Source: Kingdonia uniflora (Eukaryota; Streptophyta; Magnoliopsida; Ranunculales; Circaeasteraceae). Taken from it: a stretch of 64,000 nt of DNA. The DNA lies in NCBI GenBank assembly GCA_014058105.1, contig JACGCM010002086.1, positions 620,001 to 684,000 of the forward strand, written 5' to 3'. The position numbers were made by a program, and so were the translations under genes. A model generated the notes under the pieces. It was not told the origin of the DNA and made no database searches. It saw only the letters and a list, made by a program, of their open reading frames with translations. Of this stretch, positions 11,969 through 23,985 are shown piece by piece (within the stretch, counting starts at the first letter, position 1; each line of letters starts with the position of its first letter).

Positions 11969-12446
11969 AAAAAAATATGACTAGATGATGGGAATAAGGA
12001 TCATTTGAAGGGAATGCATTCGATTACCTGATTAATGAGGGAGGTGTATGATGACAGTCCTCCAATTTACAGCTCCCAAATCCGGTGTATGATGATAGTC
12101 CTCCGAGGTTTACAAATGATCACCCGGAGATAAAGAGTAAGTGAGAGAGAGAAAGTAACTGAGAGAAAGATAGTGACTGAGGGAGAGAGTGAATGTGCAC
12201 GAGTTGTCGGAGTGAGTGAGTGAGAGTAAGAGTATGATCGATATAGAGAGAGAAAAAAAAAAAAAAATTCAGTGAGTGAGGGTAGCAGTTTTTTTTTTTT
12301 TTTTCTTTCAAATTTGTCCACGTCACCAATTTGCCTCTTAAAAAAAGGATTTAAATTGTCACGTCAGATAAGTGTGTGGTCAAGAGAGAGTGTAATGGGT
12401 GTGTAGCAAAAATGGTGTGTAGGGGAATCCTCTCCCTTGTTTCAAT

Positions 12447-13515
12447 AGCTAGATCATGTGTTTTGCGATTGGAAGAGATGAAGAATGATCGTTGGATTGG
12501 ATTGAGTTTTTCGAGGAAAGAGGAAAGGGGTAACTGGTTCGCACGGGGGTGTTCAGTGTTTTGGACTGTTCACAAAAATCTGATCAATCAAAGGCCAGTC
12601 AAAACAAAAATGGGGTTCATGTACCAATTTTTGCCAACAAACAATCGCGTATTCTTCAGTCATAATGGGGGAAAGTCCAAATTTGCTGTTCTCCAATCAA
12701 TGTAACTGGAATCTGCACGGAACTCCTGGCTACTCTCTAGTAATGAGTAAAGTAGGAAATATATTTTGAAACACCATGGCCATGGGGGTGAGAATTGTGT
12801 TTGCCTTTAGGCTTTTTGTATCCTTCGGGGCTTGTAGGCTTTACGAACCTCGAGACTTCGTTACAGATCCCTAAAACCGGCTTGCCTAATGCCTAGTTAG
12901 AGGGGACATCTTTATCAGCTATATGTTACGGCATCACATAACTATGGCATAATGTTTTGAAGGACGGAACATTCAAGAATACAAATTGAACCTTTGGAAT
13001 ATGAATTCATCGATTGAGTTCAACGTTCAAAATTAAGCTCAACTTTACCAACCCTGGAACGAAAACATACCCAATATATCTAAGCCCATAACTACGCATG
13101 TTAATTTCTAGTTTTCGTCCAATTCAAGGATGGTGAAATCCAACGACTCCATCCAAAAATATATATATCTTCTGGCATTTTGATTATTACGGTGGCAAAG
13201 ATATATGTTAGTATAATTTTTGGCTTTAAAGTTGCGGAGTTATCAGACCGACTGACTGATAAGGATGTCTCTTTTTCTTCAACATTTTGCAACCAAATTG
13301 AAGGAAAAGAGACCTCGCTATCGGTCAGTCTAATGAGATGCATGGATTAACTGGGACCTTGTAGAATACAAATTTGATTTCATTGTCGTATCCAACTCGA
13401 TGACTCGATCCAATGCCGCGTAATTATGAAATTCCAACATCGAATTTATTAGACTAATACCAATGATTCAGACATGTTTGAGAAAAGCTGAAAAATAAAA
13501 TGGACCTAAAATAAA
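12447..13515. other. Intergenic with a short inverted repeat
   Basis: No gene is supported. The 109-codon open frame at 12376-12705 starts inside the transposon end and has no domain. At 13242-13335 two arms starting AGACCGACTGACTGATAAGG and AGACTGACCGATAGCGAGG (the second read inverted) form an imperfect hairpin of roughly 35 bases per arm. Confidence 0.4.
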
Positions 13516-13748
13516 AAGTGTCATCATCAAAAAACAACACAGACAACCCGACGTTTATTCCACGGCGCATTACGCGCTATTATGAGTGCTCTACAACTAC
13601 TATTATAATGGGATCCACTCCACCAAGAGAATCGTTTATCTCCATTTGGACCACCCATGTGCAATCTGGTTCCGGAGAACGTTCGATTTTTGGAAATTTC
13701 TTCGGAGGGATTATGATGTTGTACTCTATGGTGCACAATGAACCTCGA

Positions 13749-13782
13749 GCGAGTGAGCGAGTGAGCGAGTGAGCGAGTGAGA
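13749..13782. repeat. 8-bp minisatellite (GAGCGAGT)n
   Basis: The unit gagcgagt repeats about four times in tandem. It lies in non-coding sequence. Confidence 0.8.
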
Positions 13783-14015
13783 AATTGTTTTGGAGATGAT
13801 AAATTGAATTATACGTGACTTCGGCCATATCGTACTGTTGGCCCCTCATTTAATTGATATTGTTCATGCCTTCACCATCTTAGAGAAAGAATCATGGTAA
13901 GTGTGGGGGTTTTGTTGTTGTCAATATCTCCTTATATTATTGTGTTGAACATATAGTGAAAATACTCACCTTTAGGACTACCAAAAAAGGGGAAGCATAA
14001 AGAATGTGATAGTAA

Positions 14016-14386
14016 GAGCATCTTTTAAAGTGTCTTACTGACTTTGTAAGAAAAAAACCAAATCCAAGTTAGTGAAGTTTTATTTCTTCCAACAGTAACC
14101 TCAGTTGTTTTGTTTTTAACATACGTCTAACCTGGTTGGGCGCTCTTTTCATTTTTTTTGAACAAAATAAACAAATAAAAATAAAATCATCTTTATGAAG
14201 AAGAAAATAAGAGCCCAAACTTTAGGTGCCCGATTATAAAACAAACAGACGCCCAACACTTGGAAAACAATACTCAACCTTGTTTTTTGAGTTGAAAATC
14301 TAAATTAGTGAGGTGTTTTGTTGGAGCTCGAAAATCTTATATGGCACTTTGGAATCCAAATTAGTGAAGCACTTTAGGAAATGCTC
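14016..14386. mobile_element. GAGCATC-type MITE (diverged)
   Basis: It begins TAAGAGCATCTTTTAAAGTG, ends GCACTTTAGGAAATGCTC and contains GGGCGCTC and CGCCCAAC internal motifs. It resembles the better-preserved element at 53930-54308. Tourist/Harbinger-like MITEs with TAA or TTA target duplications have this form. The right end is degraded. Confidence 0.5.
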
Positions 14387-14968
14387 AATAATGAGTTGTC
14401 TTTATAGATCAGAGTTTTTAGTGGATTTAGAGATGTTTTGCATTCATATAAGGTACTATATATTTATCCGATGTATGACTACCTTTGATCCACCAATTTT
14501 ATCACTACTTACAAGTTCTACACAGGTTCCACTACGTATTCAAGGACCAGGAATAAGATAGTTGTACAACTCCCTTCGTTTTTATAATTTAACTCGTAAT
14601 GACAGCATTTAGTTGAATATAAAAGGCTATCCTAAGAAGAAGAAAAATTATTTTAGTAAGAATAAGATTGTCTTCCAGCTTGATTTTGCTTCCTTCCTCG
14701 AAGACGACTTTGGTTAAAAAAAAAAAAATCCAATCTTACCTTTTATCATAAGAAAGCAAGCAATTGCAAAAGTTTGTACTTGCAAAACTTTGCATGTGTT
14801 TCATCAACGAGAGATTCGATTAAACATACATGACCCTACATTTGTAAAACATTGCAAAAGTTGCATTCAAATAGAGTTTCCCTTAATTTATTGCCTTATC
14901 TTTTGATGCGTTCCTCTTAACTAAATGGCCATTATTTTAACCAGAACCTCTTGATTTTCATTTTCCAA

Positions 14969-15100
14969 GCCACTAGTCCTACCAACTCAGGCTTTGCTAT
15001 TGGGGCTCTCCAGTGTCGCCTTTGCGTTGCAGTACTGCAAAGGCTGGTGCACCCCTAAAAATAAAAAACGTAGCAAAGCCTGAGTTGGTAGCTAGCTGGC
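14969..15100. repeat. Strong 130-bp inverted repeat (hairpin)
   Basis: Arms CTACCAACTCAGGCTTTGCT (14979-14999) and AGCAAAGCCTGAGTTGGTAG (15071-15091) pair perfectly over 21 bases and extend imperfectly outward. A second stem, GCCTTTGC with GCAAAGGC, forms near the loop. The minus strand outside the left arm contains a CAAGAGGTTCTGGTT box-B-like motif, so a head-to-head SINE is one reading. A small-RNA hairpin is the other. Confidence 0.55.
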
Positions 15101-16365
15101 AAGGGGTACATAATTAGTTAATGAGCCCACCTTAAAAAAGAGGGGGCACCTTTGAAGGTAGGTGATGAAGAAAGTTGGTCCCACCAAGAGATAGTCCACG
15201 TGGATAAGTGGCCACATTAAATTTTCTTCTCTGTGTTGGTGCGCTTAGCTGTCATAGAATAGGCAAATTGTTTGAAGTGGACCGGGTTGATAAATCGTTT
15301 TCAAAACCAGTTGGTTTAATTGTTTTTTCGGCTCAATTGAGTTTTCTCATCTAAAAGTTGTTGGCTAATAATGGCTCAATTAATTTACAGTTTGTAGTAA
15401 ATAGTTTTGACTGTAGAATAGTCAGAGCACCTTCAACAGAAGAAGAGTATGTTGTTACGCTTTTAGTTTACTCTTGTAAAAAAAAAAACTTCCAAAAGGA
15501 TATGGGGTTCGGCGTACCCACCCCTGTACCTCTTCAAAGTATGCGAAACTTGAACTTGACGATGAGTACTTGCATACCGATTAGGCGTTGAATCGTTCAG
15601 TGCCTACCAATTTTTAAATATACATGGCATTTCTCTCTCCCATCACAACTTTGTTCCCTAATATGACATTTCATTATGCATTTTTTGTTAGACGCCTAAC
15701 CAAATGATTTGGCGTTTTATGATGTATACTGAATCGTTAATCACCCAAGAGAAAAAAATCGTAATTCTCTGTTAGATAAAAACAGTATGTGATTCTGGAA
15801 TACTGGTACGGTAAACCGGAATCGCATGCAATTCTGTTGGAGCAGTTCTATGAAATATGGTCGAGAATTGTAACCTTTGGATTTGTTTTTTTCAATGTAC
15901 AGGTTGGTTTAATGACTATATATTTTAACAATTTATAACTATACTGTGTGTATGGGGATTGGTTAAGAACTCATCATTTTTCTTCTTCTTAAGATACATA
16001 TTTCCCTCTGCCAAATTTTTATTCTCACAATTATAGACAAAAAATGTATATGCTCACATCAAATTGATATATTTCGGTAACTCGGAAATCCCATCACAAA
16101 TAAGGAAGTTTCGGTTATCTCCTTCAGTCTACCTGCTGATAATAACACTTAGATTGATGAAAATAACTACCAAGCGGAGCTGTAGCCAACATTGTTGGTC
16201 CAATTTAACTTGAACACTTTTTAAGAAACACTTCAAAAACGTAGAGAATATTACACGAGAGCTCCTAGATACTCGGCTCGCGCCGATCGGCTCTGACAGA
16301 CTTATTGAAGCCAACAAGACTGAGAGTTCGAATACGTGGCGACGCGTAATTTAGCCGGCTCTACA
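15101..16365. other. Intergenic and promoter-side DNA, no gene seen
   Basis: AT-rich DNA upstream of the GDPDL gene. The open frames at 15358-15591 and 16129-16317 lack domains. Confidence 0.45.
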
Positions 16366-16368
16366 AAA

Positions 16369-16376
16369 TATAAATA
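16369..16376 (+). promoter_or_regulatory. TATA box of the GDPDL gene
   Basis: TATAAATA lies 156 bases upstream of the ATG at 16532 and is followed by a CT-rich leader (tctctttctctctctcc). Confidence 0.55.
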
Positions 16377-16531
16377 CAACTATCGGACCTGAAAAAACCT
16401 GAAAAATTAAATTAAAAACACCAAACTATCTCTTTCTCTCTCTCCAACAGTGATACAACCAAGGAGGAAGCTAAACTAAACTCAACAGTTGTTGAGTTTC
16501 AAAAGCGTTTCCCAGAGACGTTTCACTACCA

Positions 16532-19500
16532 ATGCCGACGTTTCACGGGTTTCTCTATGTGTTGGTTGTTGTGGGTGTTCTTCATTCAGCTGTGATTATA
16601 GTTTCAGCTCAGAGATCTAGTAACAGGACAAGTCCATGGCAGACCTTAAGTGGTGAGGCTCTTTCTAACACTAGCTCCTTAGCTGCTGGTTTCACTTTAG
16701 TCACTGTTTTTAGTTTTTGATAAAAATGGGATTTTTTCGAGTTAATTAGTGTATTTAGATTGTGGGATCTATTGGGTATTTGTTTTTCTTCTTGGAAAAT
16801 CAATGGGTTTTAGTAAAGATTTGATTTTTATGAGGTTGATGAGAAATTGTAGTTACAATAATTATTTCAAGAACTATTTTTTTTTTTCTTCCATTTTTGA
16901 AAGTTTTAGTTTTTTTCCAACTTGGTATTGAGGTTGAGTTGGTTGATGAGAAATTTGTTTTGGAAAAAAGAAAATGAAAAGATAATTTTGTGTGTTTTTT
17001 TAATTTTATTTTAACATTACAGGTTTGACCTGTTAGGGATCACCCTCTTTTTTGGACATAATTTGTTCTTATTAGTTTGACTTGGTAAATTCAGGCTTAA
17101 ATATCTTTTGCAATAGTTCTCTCTATTGTATTGTGTGATTTTTGTTGTTGTTGTTGTTGTTGTTGTTGTCATGGAGTAGGATAAATAGGCTTTGCTTAGT
17201 ACACCGGAATTTTCAGTGAGTTAGACATATACTATCCATTGGATTCATGTAAGAGAGTAAAGCTTAGTTAATCCAACGGTTAGCAATTGTTTAAATGATC
17301 AGGAATGGTGGCGATCACAAATATTTTCGGTGTACCAAGCGGAGCCATGCATAATGTTTAGGTTTCTTGATTATAGTTTCCTGGAACTGTTTAAGTTTCT
17401 AAAATATTGTTGGAAACTCGTTTAGGTTGGCTTACACATGAGTTTTTCCGTTTGCAGGAGATGCTCCATTAGTATTAGCTCGTGGTGGTTTTTCAGGAAT
17501 TTTTCCAGCTTACAGTGAATCAGCATATACTTTGGCAAGCCTTCTTAGCTTACCAAATGTTGTTTTTTGGTGTAATGTACAATTAACAAAGGATGGCGCT
17601 GGGATTTGCTTATCCGACTTGTTGTTAAATAATAATACCAACATTGAACAAGTACGTGTTAATGATAGCAAGACATACAGTGTTAACGGCGTGCCTACAA
17701 CAGGATGGTTCTCTATCGATTATACCCTGGCAGACTTGCAAGCAAATTTTACCTGTAAGTTTAGAGACGGCTTTAACTGTCCAAGTAATGTCTATTATTC
17801 CCTTAACCAAATAATATGAATAATTTCTTTGTTTTCTCAAAGGATAATCTGGCTGATTTTCTTGGAACTTTTTGAAAACGCTGATTTATTTTAGAAGTGT
17901 TAGAATGGTTTTTCTTTTTGGAAGATGACACCTTCTCACGACCCAAAAACTGTAAAATTTGAATTACAAGTTGGTGGTGAAGATAAAACGATTTGGAAGT
18001 GTATTCAAATCTGTTAGGCTTATACAATTTAGATGGGGCTGATTATTTGTGAGGGTGGTTGTTGCTTGTTGGAGACCATCCTTGTCAAAATCCAGATGAA
18101 GAGTTATCTTTGTATGGGCTTTATACAACTTGTGTCAGGATAAGATGTCACCAGATTCCGGTCCTGAAATTTATACACGCAAAGAATAAATAATTGCTGG
18201 TACTGATATTTTCCTCTTTTTTGCTTCCTGGCAGTAATTCAAGGACTTTTTAATCGACCGCCTTATCTTGATGGTGCTGCCATTCTTTCTGTCGAAAATG
18301 TGGGAGGGCCATTGAAACCCCCGAGTTTTTGGTTAAATATTCAGGTAATCCATGCAAAATTTAGGCTTGGTTTTTTATTTTACGAAATTGATTTTTTTTT
18401 GTTGAAATAATGAAATGGTTCCAGAAGTGTAGGGCTTTGTTATTAGTTTTTCTCTTAGGAATGTCCCAATTTTTAATTATGCTGAAACATTGGCAAACTG
18501 TATCAGGATATATACCCAAACTGATATATCGCATATTCCCCATGAATTTTGACTGGTTTTGTACATGTATTGCTTTATATTTAAACCACGGCTTGAAAGG
18601 CTCTTTAATTTCTGTATTCATATTCAATTGCAGCATGATGCATTCTTTACGCAACACAATTTGAGTATGAGAAGCTATGTGCTTTCGGTGTCAAGACGTG
18701 TCATTGTTAACTACGTGTCATCGCCAGAGGTGGGCTTCCTAAGAAGCATAGCAGCACGATTTAAAGGAAGCAAGACAAAGTTAGTATTCAGCTTCCCTAT
18801 TGCCGTTGATACGGAGCCTACAACCAATCAGAGTTATAGTTCACTTTTGAAGAATCTTACATTTATTAAGACATTTGCTTCGGGAATTATCGTTCCAAAA
18901 AGTTACATATGGCCCGTCAATATTGGTCTATATTTACAACCCCATACATCTCTTGTCTCTGACGCTCATAAGGAAGGTCTGGAAGTTTTTGCATCAGAGT
19001 TTGCAAATGATATACCTTTCAGCTACAATTACAGTTTTGACCCTAAAGTTGAATATCTGTCCTTCGTCGACAACGGTGATTTTTCTGTGGACGGCGTCTT
19101 GTCAGATTTCCCTATGACCCCATCACTGGCAATAGGTGTGCTTTTATCTTGTATTTCAATTAGCTTGATAAAAAGCACAAAGTACAAAATGGGCTTAAAA
19201 GTACTTTAGTATATTTAACATTATTTATCACTCAGTTTCATGGCAGATCTAAGGTACTATCTAGCTTACGTAATACTTGCACATATTACATTTCAGAATG
19301 AATTTCTGTAGATTGCTACAAAATATTTGCACATAGTATATTTCAGAAAGAATTTCTTACAGGTACTGACATCTTACTGTTGCTGCAGATTGTTTTTCTC
19401 ATATGAGCAAGAATAGTTCAAGAACAGGTATACCACTATAGACATTGAGCCCTTGTTATAACTATGATCTTTGTATTGTAATGTAGATGTGCCTGGTCGA

Positions 19501-22500
19501 CAATTTATAGAGTTATCCGAAGATACCACCTATATGTGAGGGTCGTTTTACCTGAGTGTAGGAAGTATCTCAAAATCATTTCCACACATATAGGGGTTAT
19601 CTGGAGGAACCACCTATGCTTCAGTCATTGACAAGAGAAAGAGCATTCTTTATAATTAAACAAGCAGAGTTACCACAAAACGACCCCCAAATGTAGGCGC
19701 TTACAAATAGGCCTAACTTTCAAGCCTAATTATTACAAACTTACTTTCCTGTACCTTACTTTACTTGTGCTTCAGGAACACTTAAAGTTATATCTCACAA
19801 TGGAGCTAGTGGAATCTACCCTGGTTCTACTGACCTTGCATATGACCAAGCTGTTGAAGATGGTGTCGATTATATAGATTGTTCTGTTCAAATGACGAGT
19901 GATGGAATCCCCGTGTGCTTAAGCTCTATAAATCTTCTAGATTATACAACAGTTGCCCAATCACCTTTTAGCTCTCTTACGCTTACCATTCCGGAGTTAA
20001 AGACTGGAATATTTACCTTCAATCTAGCATGGAAAGATATTCAAACTTTGAAGCGTAAGTTGACATTTTGCTCTCTTCTTTGCTTGTTACTTCATGGCCT
20101 GAATTATATGCTTAGAGAATGAAGATACTGTAGACAGAAGGTTTAGATTTTATTGCTTTTCAAAAAGACTAATTAGTTTCCTCTTTTTCATTTGATCGTT
20201 ATTACGAAAGACAAATATCTTTTTGTTTGCCTTCACTTTGGCATGTTAGTTCTGGACTCCTGGAGAATATCTTTGTTGTTTGCTGACAAATATTTTTTCT
20301 CATACTTTATTTACACATGATGTGTAGATCTGTCATCTGTGTTTGAGTTTCTATGAACACTTGATTTCTCTACCAACTTATGATGTGCGGATTTTCTCCA
20401 ACCGCGCCCAATCTAGATTAGAATTTGCATCCCTAAAAAAGAGGACTGTAAAACTTAAAATTTTAGAACTATCCAACTTATTAAAAATTTGTATCACATT
20501 TAGCATTATTATAAGTTTCATATTGGGCAGGTTCTTTGTGTTGATAATATCATTAACGGCCAGATCCTTTTTACGGAAACAACTGGAGCAATACAAGTTC
20601 AGGTCAATTTATGTATAGAAAAGAGTAAAACTCAGAATCTAGACACCCTTAGGAAAGCCGGAATGTTCTCATTTAAACGTAACCTTAGTTTTTCAAGGTA
20701 GAAAGAAATCTGCAGCAGGAGATCAACTACTTCACGCTGGGTTCACAGACATCTATTGTTACATAATAGATGTCTGTGAAACGTCCTCCCTGACCACCCT
20801 GTGTACTGATCTTTTATTAATAGATTGATTGGGTTAACCTGACCCCCTTTCTCCATGGTTTAAAAAGATGCAATGTGAAATACTACTTAATCTGAGGCTG
20901 ATATATGAGAAATGAATGAAAACCCAGTGTGCCCCTAGGATTTGTTAGAGGCAATACTATTATGATAATCCACCATAATGGTGCTTAGTACCTTAGAATG
21001 TTGCTCCGGCCTCATGAATTTGGTCCCAATTTGCTTAAGACATTCTCCTCCTAGTATAAAATGAGTTAATGATTCCATTGTCGTGAACATGTGTTAAATT
21101 TTCTTCTTTTTTCTCTCTCATTGCAGCGGCAATATCAAATCCATCAAAAGCGTATGCATTGTTCCGATATCCAGCACACAAAAATGATGGAAGTTTTATG
21201 TCCTTGGCCGACTTTTTGACTTTTGCGAAAAGCAAGACTCTTTCCGGTGTATTGATCAGCATTGAGGTGGGTGCAAGTTATTTTTTTTCCCTTCAGTCAT
21301 GAATTCTATTCCGAAATTACTCTTGATAAAAATCAAGTAACTTTTTAATGTTTTCAAGCTGCAACAGACGAGTAAAAGTTCCTTCCTAAGCGCCTTTTCA
21401 TCCAACACGTGTCATATTTAACCAACCTTAGTTTATAAGTTTTCAAAGTAATATCTCCTCTCCTCCAATTAAGGCTAGAATATAAACTTGTACAAAAACA
21501 GATCCCTTTTTGTGAAATTTACAACTTTCACCCAAAATCACTTCAAAATCTATAGATAATTGGCGCAAGAAAAAGAAAGAAAGAGAGGAGTTCTAGAGTT
21601 CTTAATAAAACATTAGGAATTCCATCATATTTTTTTCGTGTTCTTACTCATAAAAAATCGGCAAGGTGGAAACAATAAATTTTTTGAGGATACGGAGTGG
21701 TTATTATGATGTGATTACTACGAACGCGTAAGCGAGGTTCGTATGAATATCACGTTATATTTGAGAGTTAGAGAAAACTAGGGTTTCAACTAAACAAATC
21801 AACTTTCATTAATCAAAATCAACTGAAAACAAATTACACCACCCTCTCCCTTTGATAACCTAGGTTTCCTATGTTCACTTCTATAACTCTCCTAACCAAT
21901 CCAATTAAGAAACTGCTAATAGCCTATATTGGACCTCTCAAACATAGTATTAAGCTAAAACATAAAAATTAAACATAAGTCTCACATGGGTAGACGACCC
22001 TATGAGGGATGTGCCACATCATATTCACTATAAGAAACTGTTGGAGGATGCATCATGCATGTAGACTAGAAAATTATAAAATTGCATCATCTCTTTAATG
22101 GTTGTGAGGCTTGATGTAATTTTTTTTTTTCCAATAGAAAATACTCCATTACAAAAGAGATAAAAGAATACATCATATTTTGTCTTCCTTTAGACTATTT
22201 ATACTCACGCATCACAATAGAAATTGCCAGGTGACAAAAGACTTCATTGTAAGAATAACCTAACAAGTTAAGATTTTGGACCTCTTCAAAAAAAACTTCA
22301 ATTTTGGGTAAGGATAGTAGATTTCATAAAAAGAAATTGTATTCATGTTAAACGATATTCTAGCCTTATTTGGAGGAGTGGAGATATTACTTTGAGAAAT
22401 AATTAATTAAGTTTAAGCGGTGAGGTTAAATAGGACACATGTTGGATGAAGAGGCGCGCTTAGGAGGGAACTTTTTCCTCACCTTAAATGGGGTAATCTT

Positions 22501-23985
22501 GATAATTTTTTTAAACAAGGATTAAGTGACTTATCTGGAACTATCTATATCCTTTCCATTCTAAGGCTTGTTATAAACTTTATTTCTGGCTTATATAAGA
22601 ATAAACAAACTTAGCATAGAAACTGTATCCTTTCCATTAAGGTTTGTTGTAAGCTTCTTTTCTAGCTTATATAAAGAGTAAACAAACTTAGCAAAGAAAA
22701 AAGAAAATCCCCGGGCACTCTTGCCAAAACTGGAAGCTTTCTTCACAAGGATATTTTCTTATGATACTGGATATTTTCACACTGCACGTTTTCTCATAAC
22801 TTCTGCAGTTTGCTTGTAATGGAAAAGTTGCAGTCTTTACATTATTTGTGGAACTGTTTTTCAGTGAAAACCACTTATTTTAATCGAAATTATGGCGGCA
22901 TGGCTGTCGGGGGTACCTCTTAAAAAAATATTATCCCATTTATTATTCTCTTCGTATTACATATCTTTTACCAATCAATCACTCGTTTTAGTCCAGTTTG
23001 ATCAATGGTGTTTGTTTCTTTAAATCTTGCAGAATGCAGCATATCTAGCAGAAAAACAGGGTCTTGACATAACTGGCGCTGTCCTGGATACATTAAGCAA
23101 ATCTGGCTATGATAACCAGACGAGCCAAAAAGTTATAATCCAATCCACGGATAAAGCGGTTCTAACAAAGTTCAAGGAGCAAACCAAGTACAATCTCATG
23201 TACATGGTTGGTGAAGATATTGGAGGAGCTGATAATTCATCGATTGGGGACATCAAAAGCTTTGCTAATTCTGTGGCTATCAGCAAAGCATCTGTCTACA
23301 CTGATGATTCACTATTCCTTACCGGCGCTACCAACATTGTGACAAAATTGCATTCAGCTAATCTCACTGTCTACGTATACCTATTCAGGAATGAGTTTGA
23401 TTCTATAGCGTATGATTTCTTTGCGGACCCAGTTGCGGATATTAACTCATATGTCTTGGGAGTTGGGATTGATGGACTTATAACAGACTATCCAGGAACT
23501 GCTGTCACATATACAAGTAAGTTCCTTACTGGTGCTACCAACATTTTGACAAAGTTGCAATCAATAAATTTGTCGACTTTTGCAAAAGAAAAAAAATCTT
23601 ATGCACAAGGGCAACCAGGCTATCAACAAAACATTTATGATGAAAGTGTTGGTAATTATGTTTTTCATTTCCTTATTCTTAATATGCATACTCTGTAGGG
23701 AATCAATGTTTAAAGAGGGCTGTCACACCGACTTACATGCGACCCATTGGACCTGGACAATTGCTGCAAGCCATTACAAGTTTGCCACCAGCCGATGCTC
23801 CCAGCCCAATCCTAACAGATGGCGACGTGTCAGAGCCACCATTGCCAGCTGTCTCAAAACAAGGCCAGTTGGACAATGTTCCAGCAGCAACTCCTTCCTC
23901 ACCTCCAAATGGGCATCCACGCAATGCTGTTTGTATCTTCTTGTCGTCTCTATCCATTATTCTTGCATCAATCTTCATGTTTTGA
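16532..23985 (+). CDS. SHV3-like GPI-anchored glycerophosphodiester phosphodiesterase-like protein
   Basis: Nine exons: 16532-16652, 17458-17754, 18235-18344, 18634-19135, 19389-19427, 19776-20054, 21127-21266, 23033-23516 and 23699-23985. All joins are GT-AG and keep phase, giving 752 residues, the usual length of SHV3/GDPDL proteins. These act at the cell surface in cellulose and wall organisation. A signal peptide (about 1-27) leads into [20 protein letters not shown] and the first GDPD-like domain. A second starts [20 protein letters not shown]. Active-site positions of true GDPDs are altered (HR is HN, the later HD is lost), as is usual in this family. The tail is Pro/Ser-rich, then a hydrophobic end ([16 protein letters not shown]) fits a GPI signal. 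Intron 7 (1.8 kb) carries a transposon. Confidence 0.93.
17142..17170. repeat. (GTT)n microsatellite
   Basis: About nine GTT units in intron 1 of the GDPDL gene. Confidence 0.9.
20742..20780. repeat. Perfect 16-bp hairpin in GDPDL intron 6
   Basis: TTCACAGACATCTATT is followed by a 7-base spacer and its exact reverse complement. The stem has no mismatch, which is uncommon in otherwise decayed intron DNA. It could be a young foldback insertion or a structured RNA element. Confidence 0.7.
21370..22480. mobile_element. DNA transposon with long TIRs in GDPDL intron 7
   Basis: The left arm 21370-21483 and right arm 22355-22480 are inverted copies. They match over AAAGTTCC-TCCTAAGCGC, TTCATCCAACA-GTGTC and CAAAGTAATATCTCC, through to AAGGCTAGAATAT. 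The 1.1-kb element has no transposase frame and is therefore non-autonomous. I could not identify a clear target-site duplication, so the superfamily is open. Confidence 0.7.
22548..22702. repeat. Tandem duplication of about 78 bp
   Basis: TATCCTTTCCATTCTAAGG and TATCCTTTCCATTAAGG each begin a block ending in ATAAACAAACTTAGCA-AGAAA. The two blocks lie head to tail in GDPDL intron 7. Confidence 0.75.
23522..23573 (+). repeat. Duplicated exon-8 segment lying in GDPDL intron 8
   Basis: This stretch repeats exon-8 sequence 23325-23376, 197 bases upstream, with a few substitutions. Translated in the exon-8 frame it gives [18 protein letters not shown], against [18 protein letters not shown] in the exon. 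It lies directly after the exon-8 donor. Confidence 0.85.

Larger units (their letters stand above)
10746..12436. mobile_element. Mutator-like non-autonomous element with 9-bp TSD
   Basis: The left end GGGGGAGGATTCCCCTACAC is matched in inverse by GTGTAGGGGAATCCTCTCCC at the right end. The inverted similarity runs inward for about 80 bases once the nested MITE is removed. The flanks are a perfect 9-bp direct duplication, TTGTTTCAA, at 10737-10745 and 12437-12445. A 9-bp target duplication with long terminal inverted repeats is the signature of Mutator-like elements (MULEs). No transposase frame is present, so this is a 1.7-kb non-autonomous copy. CT-rich and GA-rich tracts (about 11170-11310 and 12140-12260) lie just inside the two ends. 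Confidence 0.8.

Noticed and set aside
12376..12705. 109-codon open frame as a gene
   Set aside because: It starts inside the MULE end, has no domain, and lacks a promoter or splice support.
13751..13782. CRISPR-like or regulatory array
   Set aside because: It is a plain 8-bp minisatellite without spacers, in a plant genome.
16120..16340. Possible tRNA because of a GAGTTCGAAT string
   Set aside because: No matching acceptor stem or box A at the required distance, so there is no cloverleaf.
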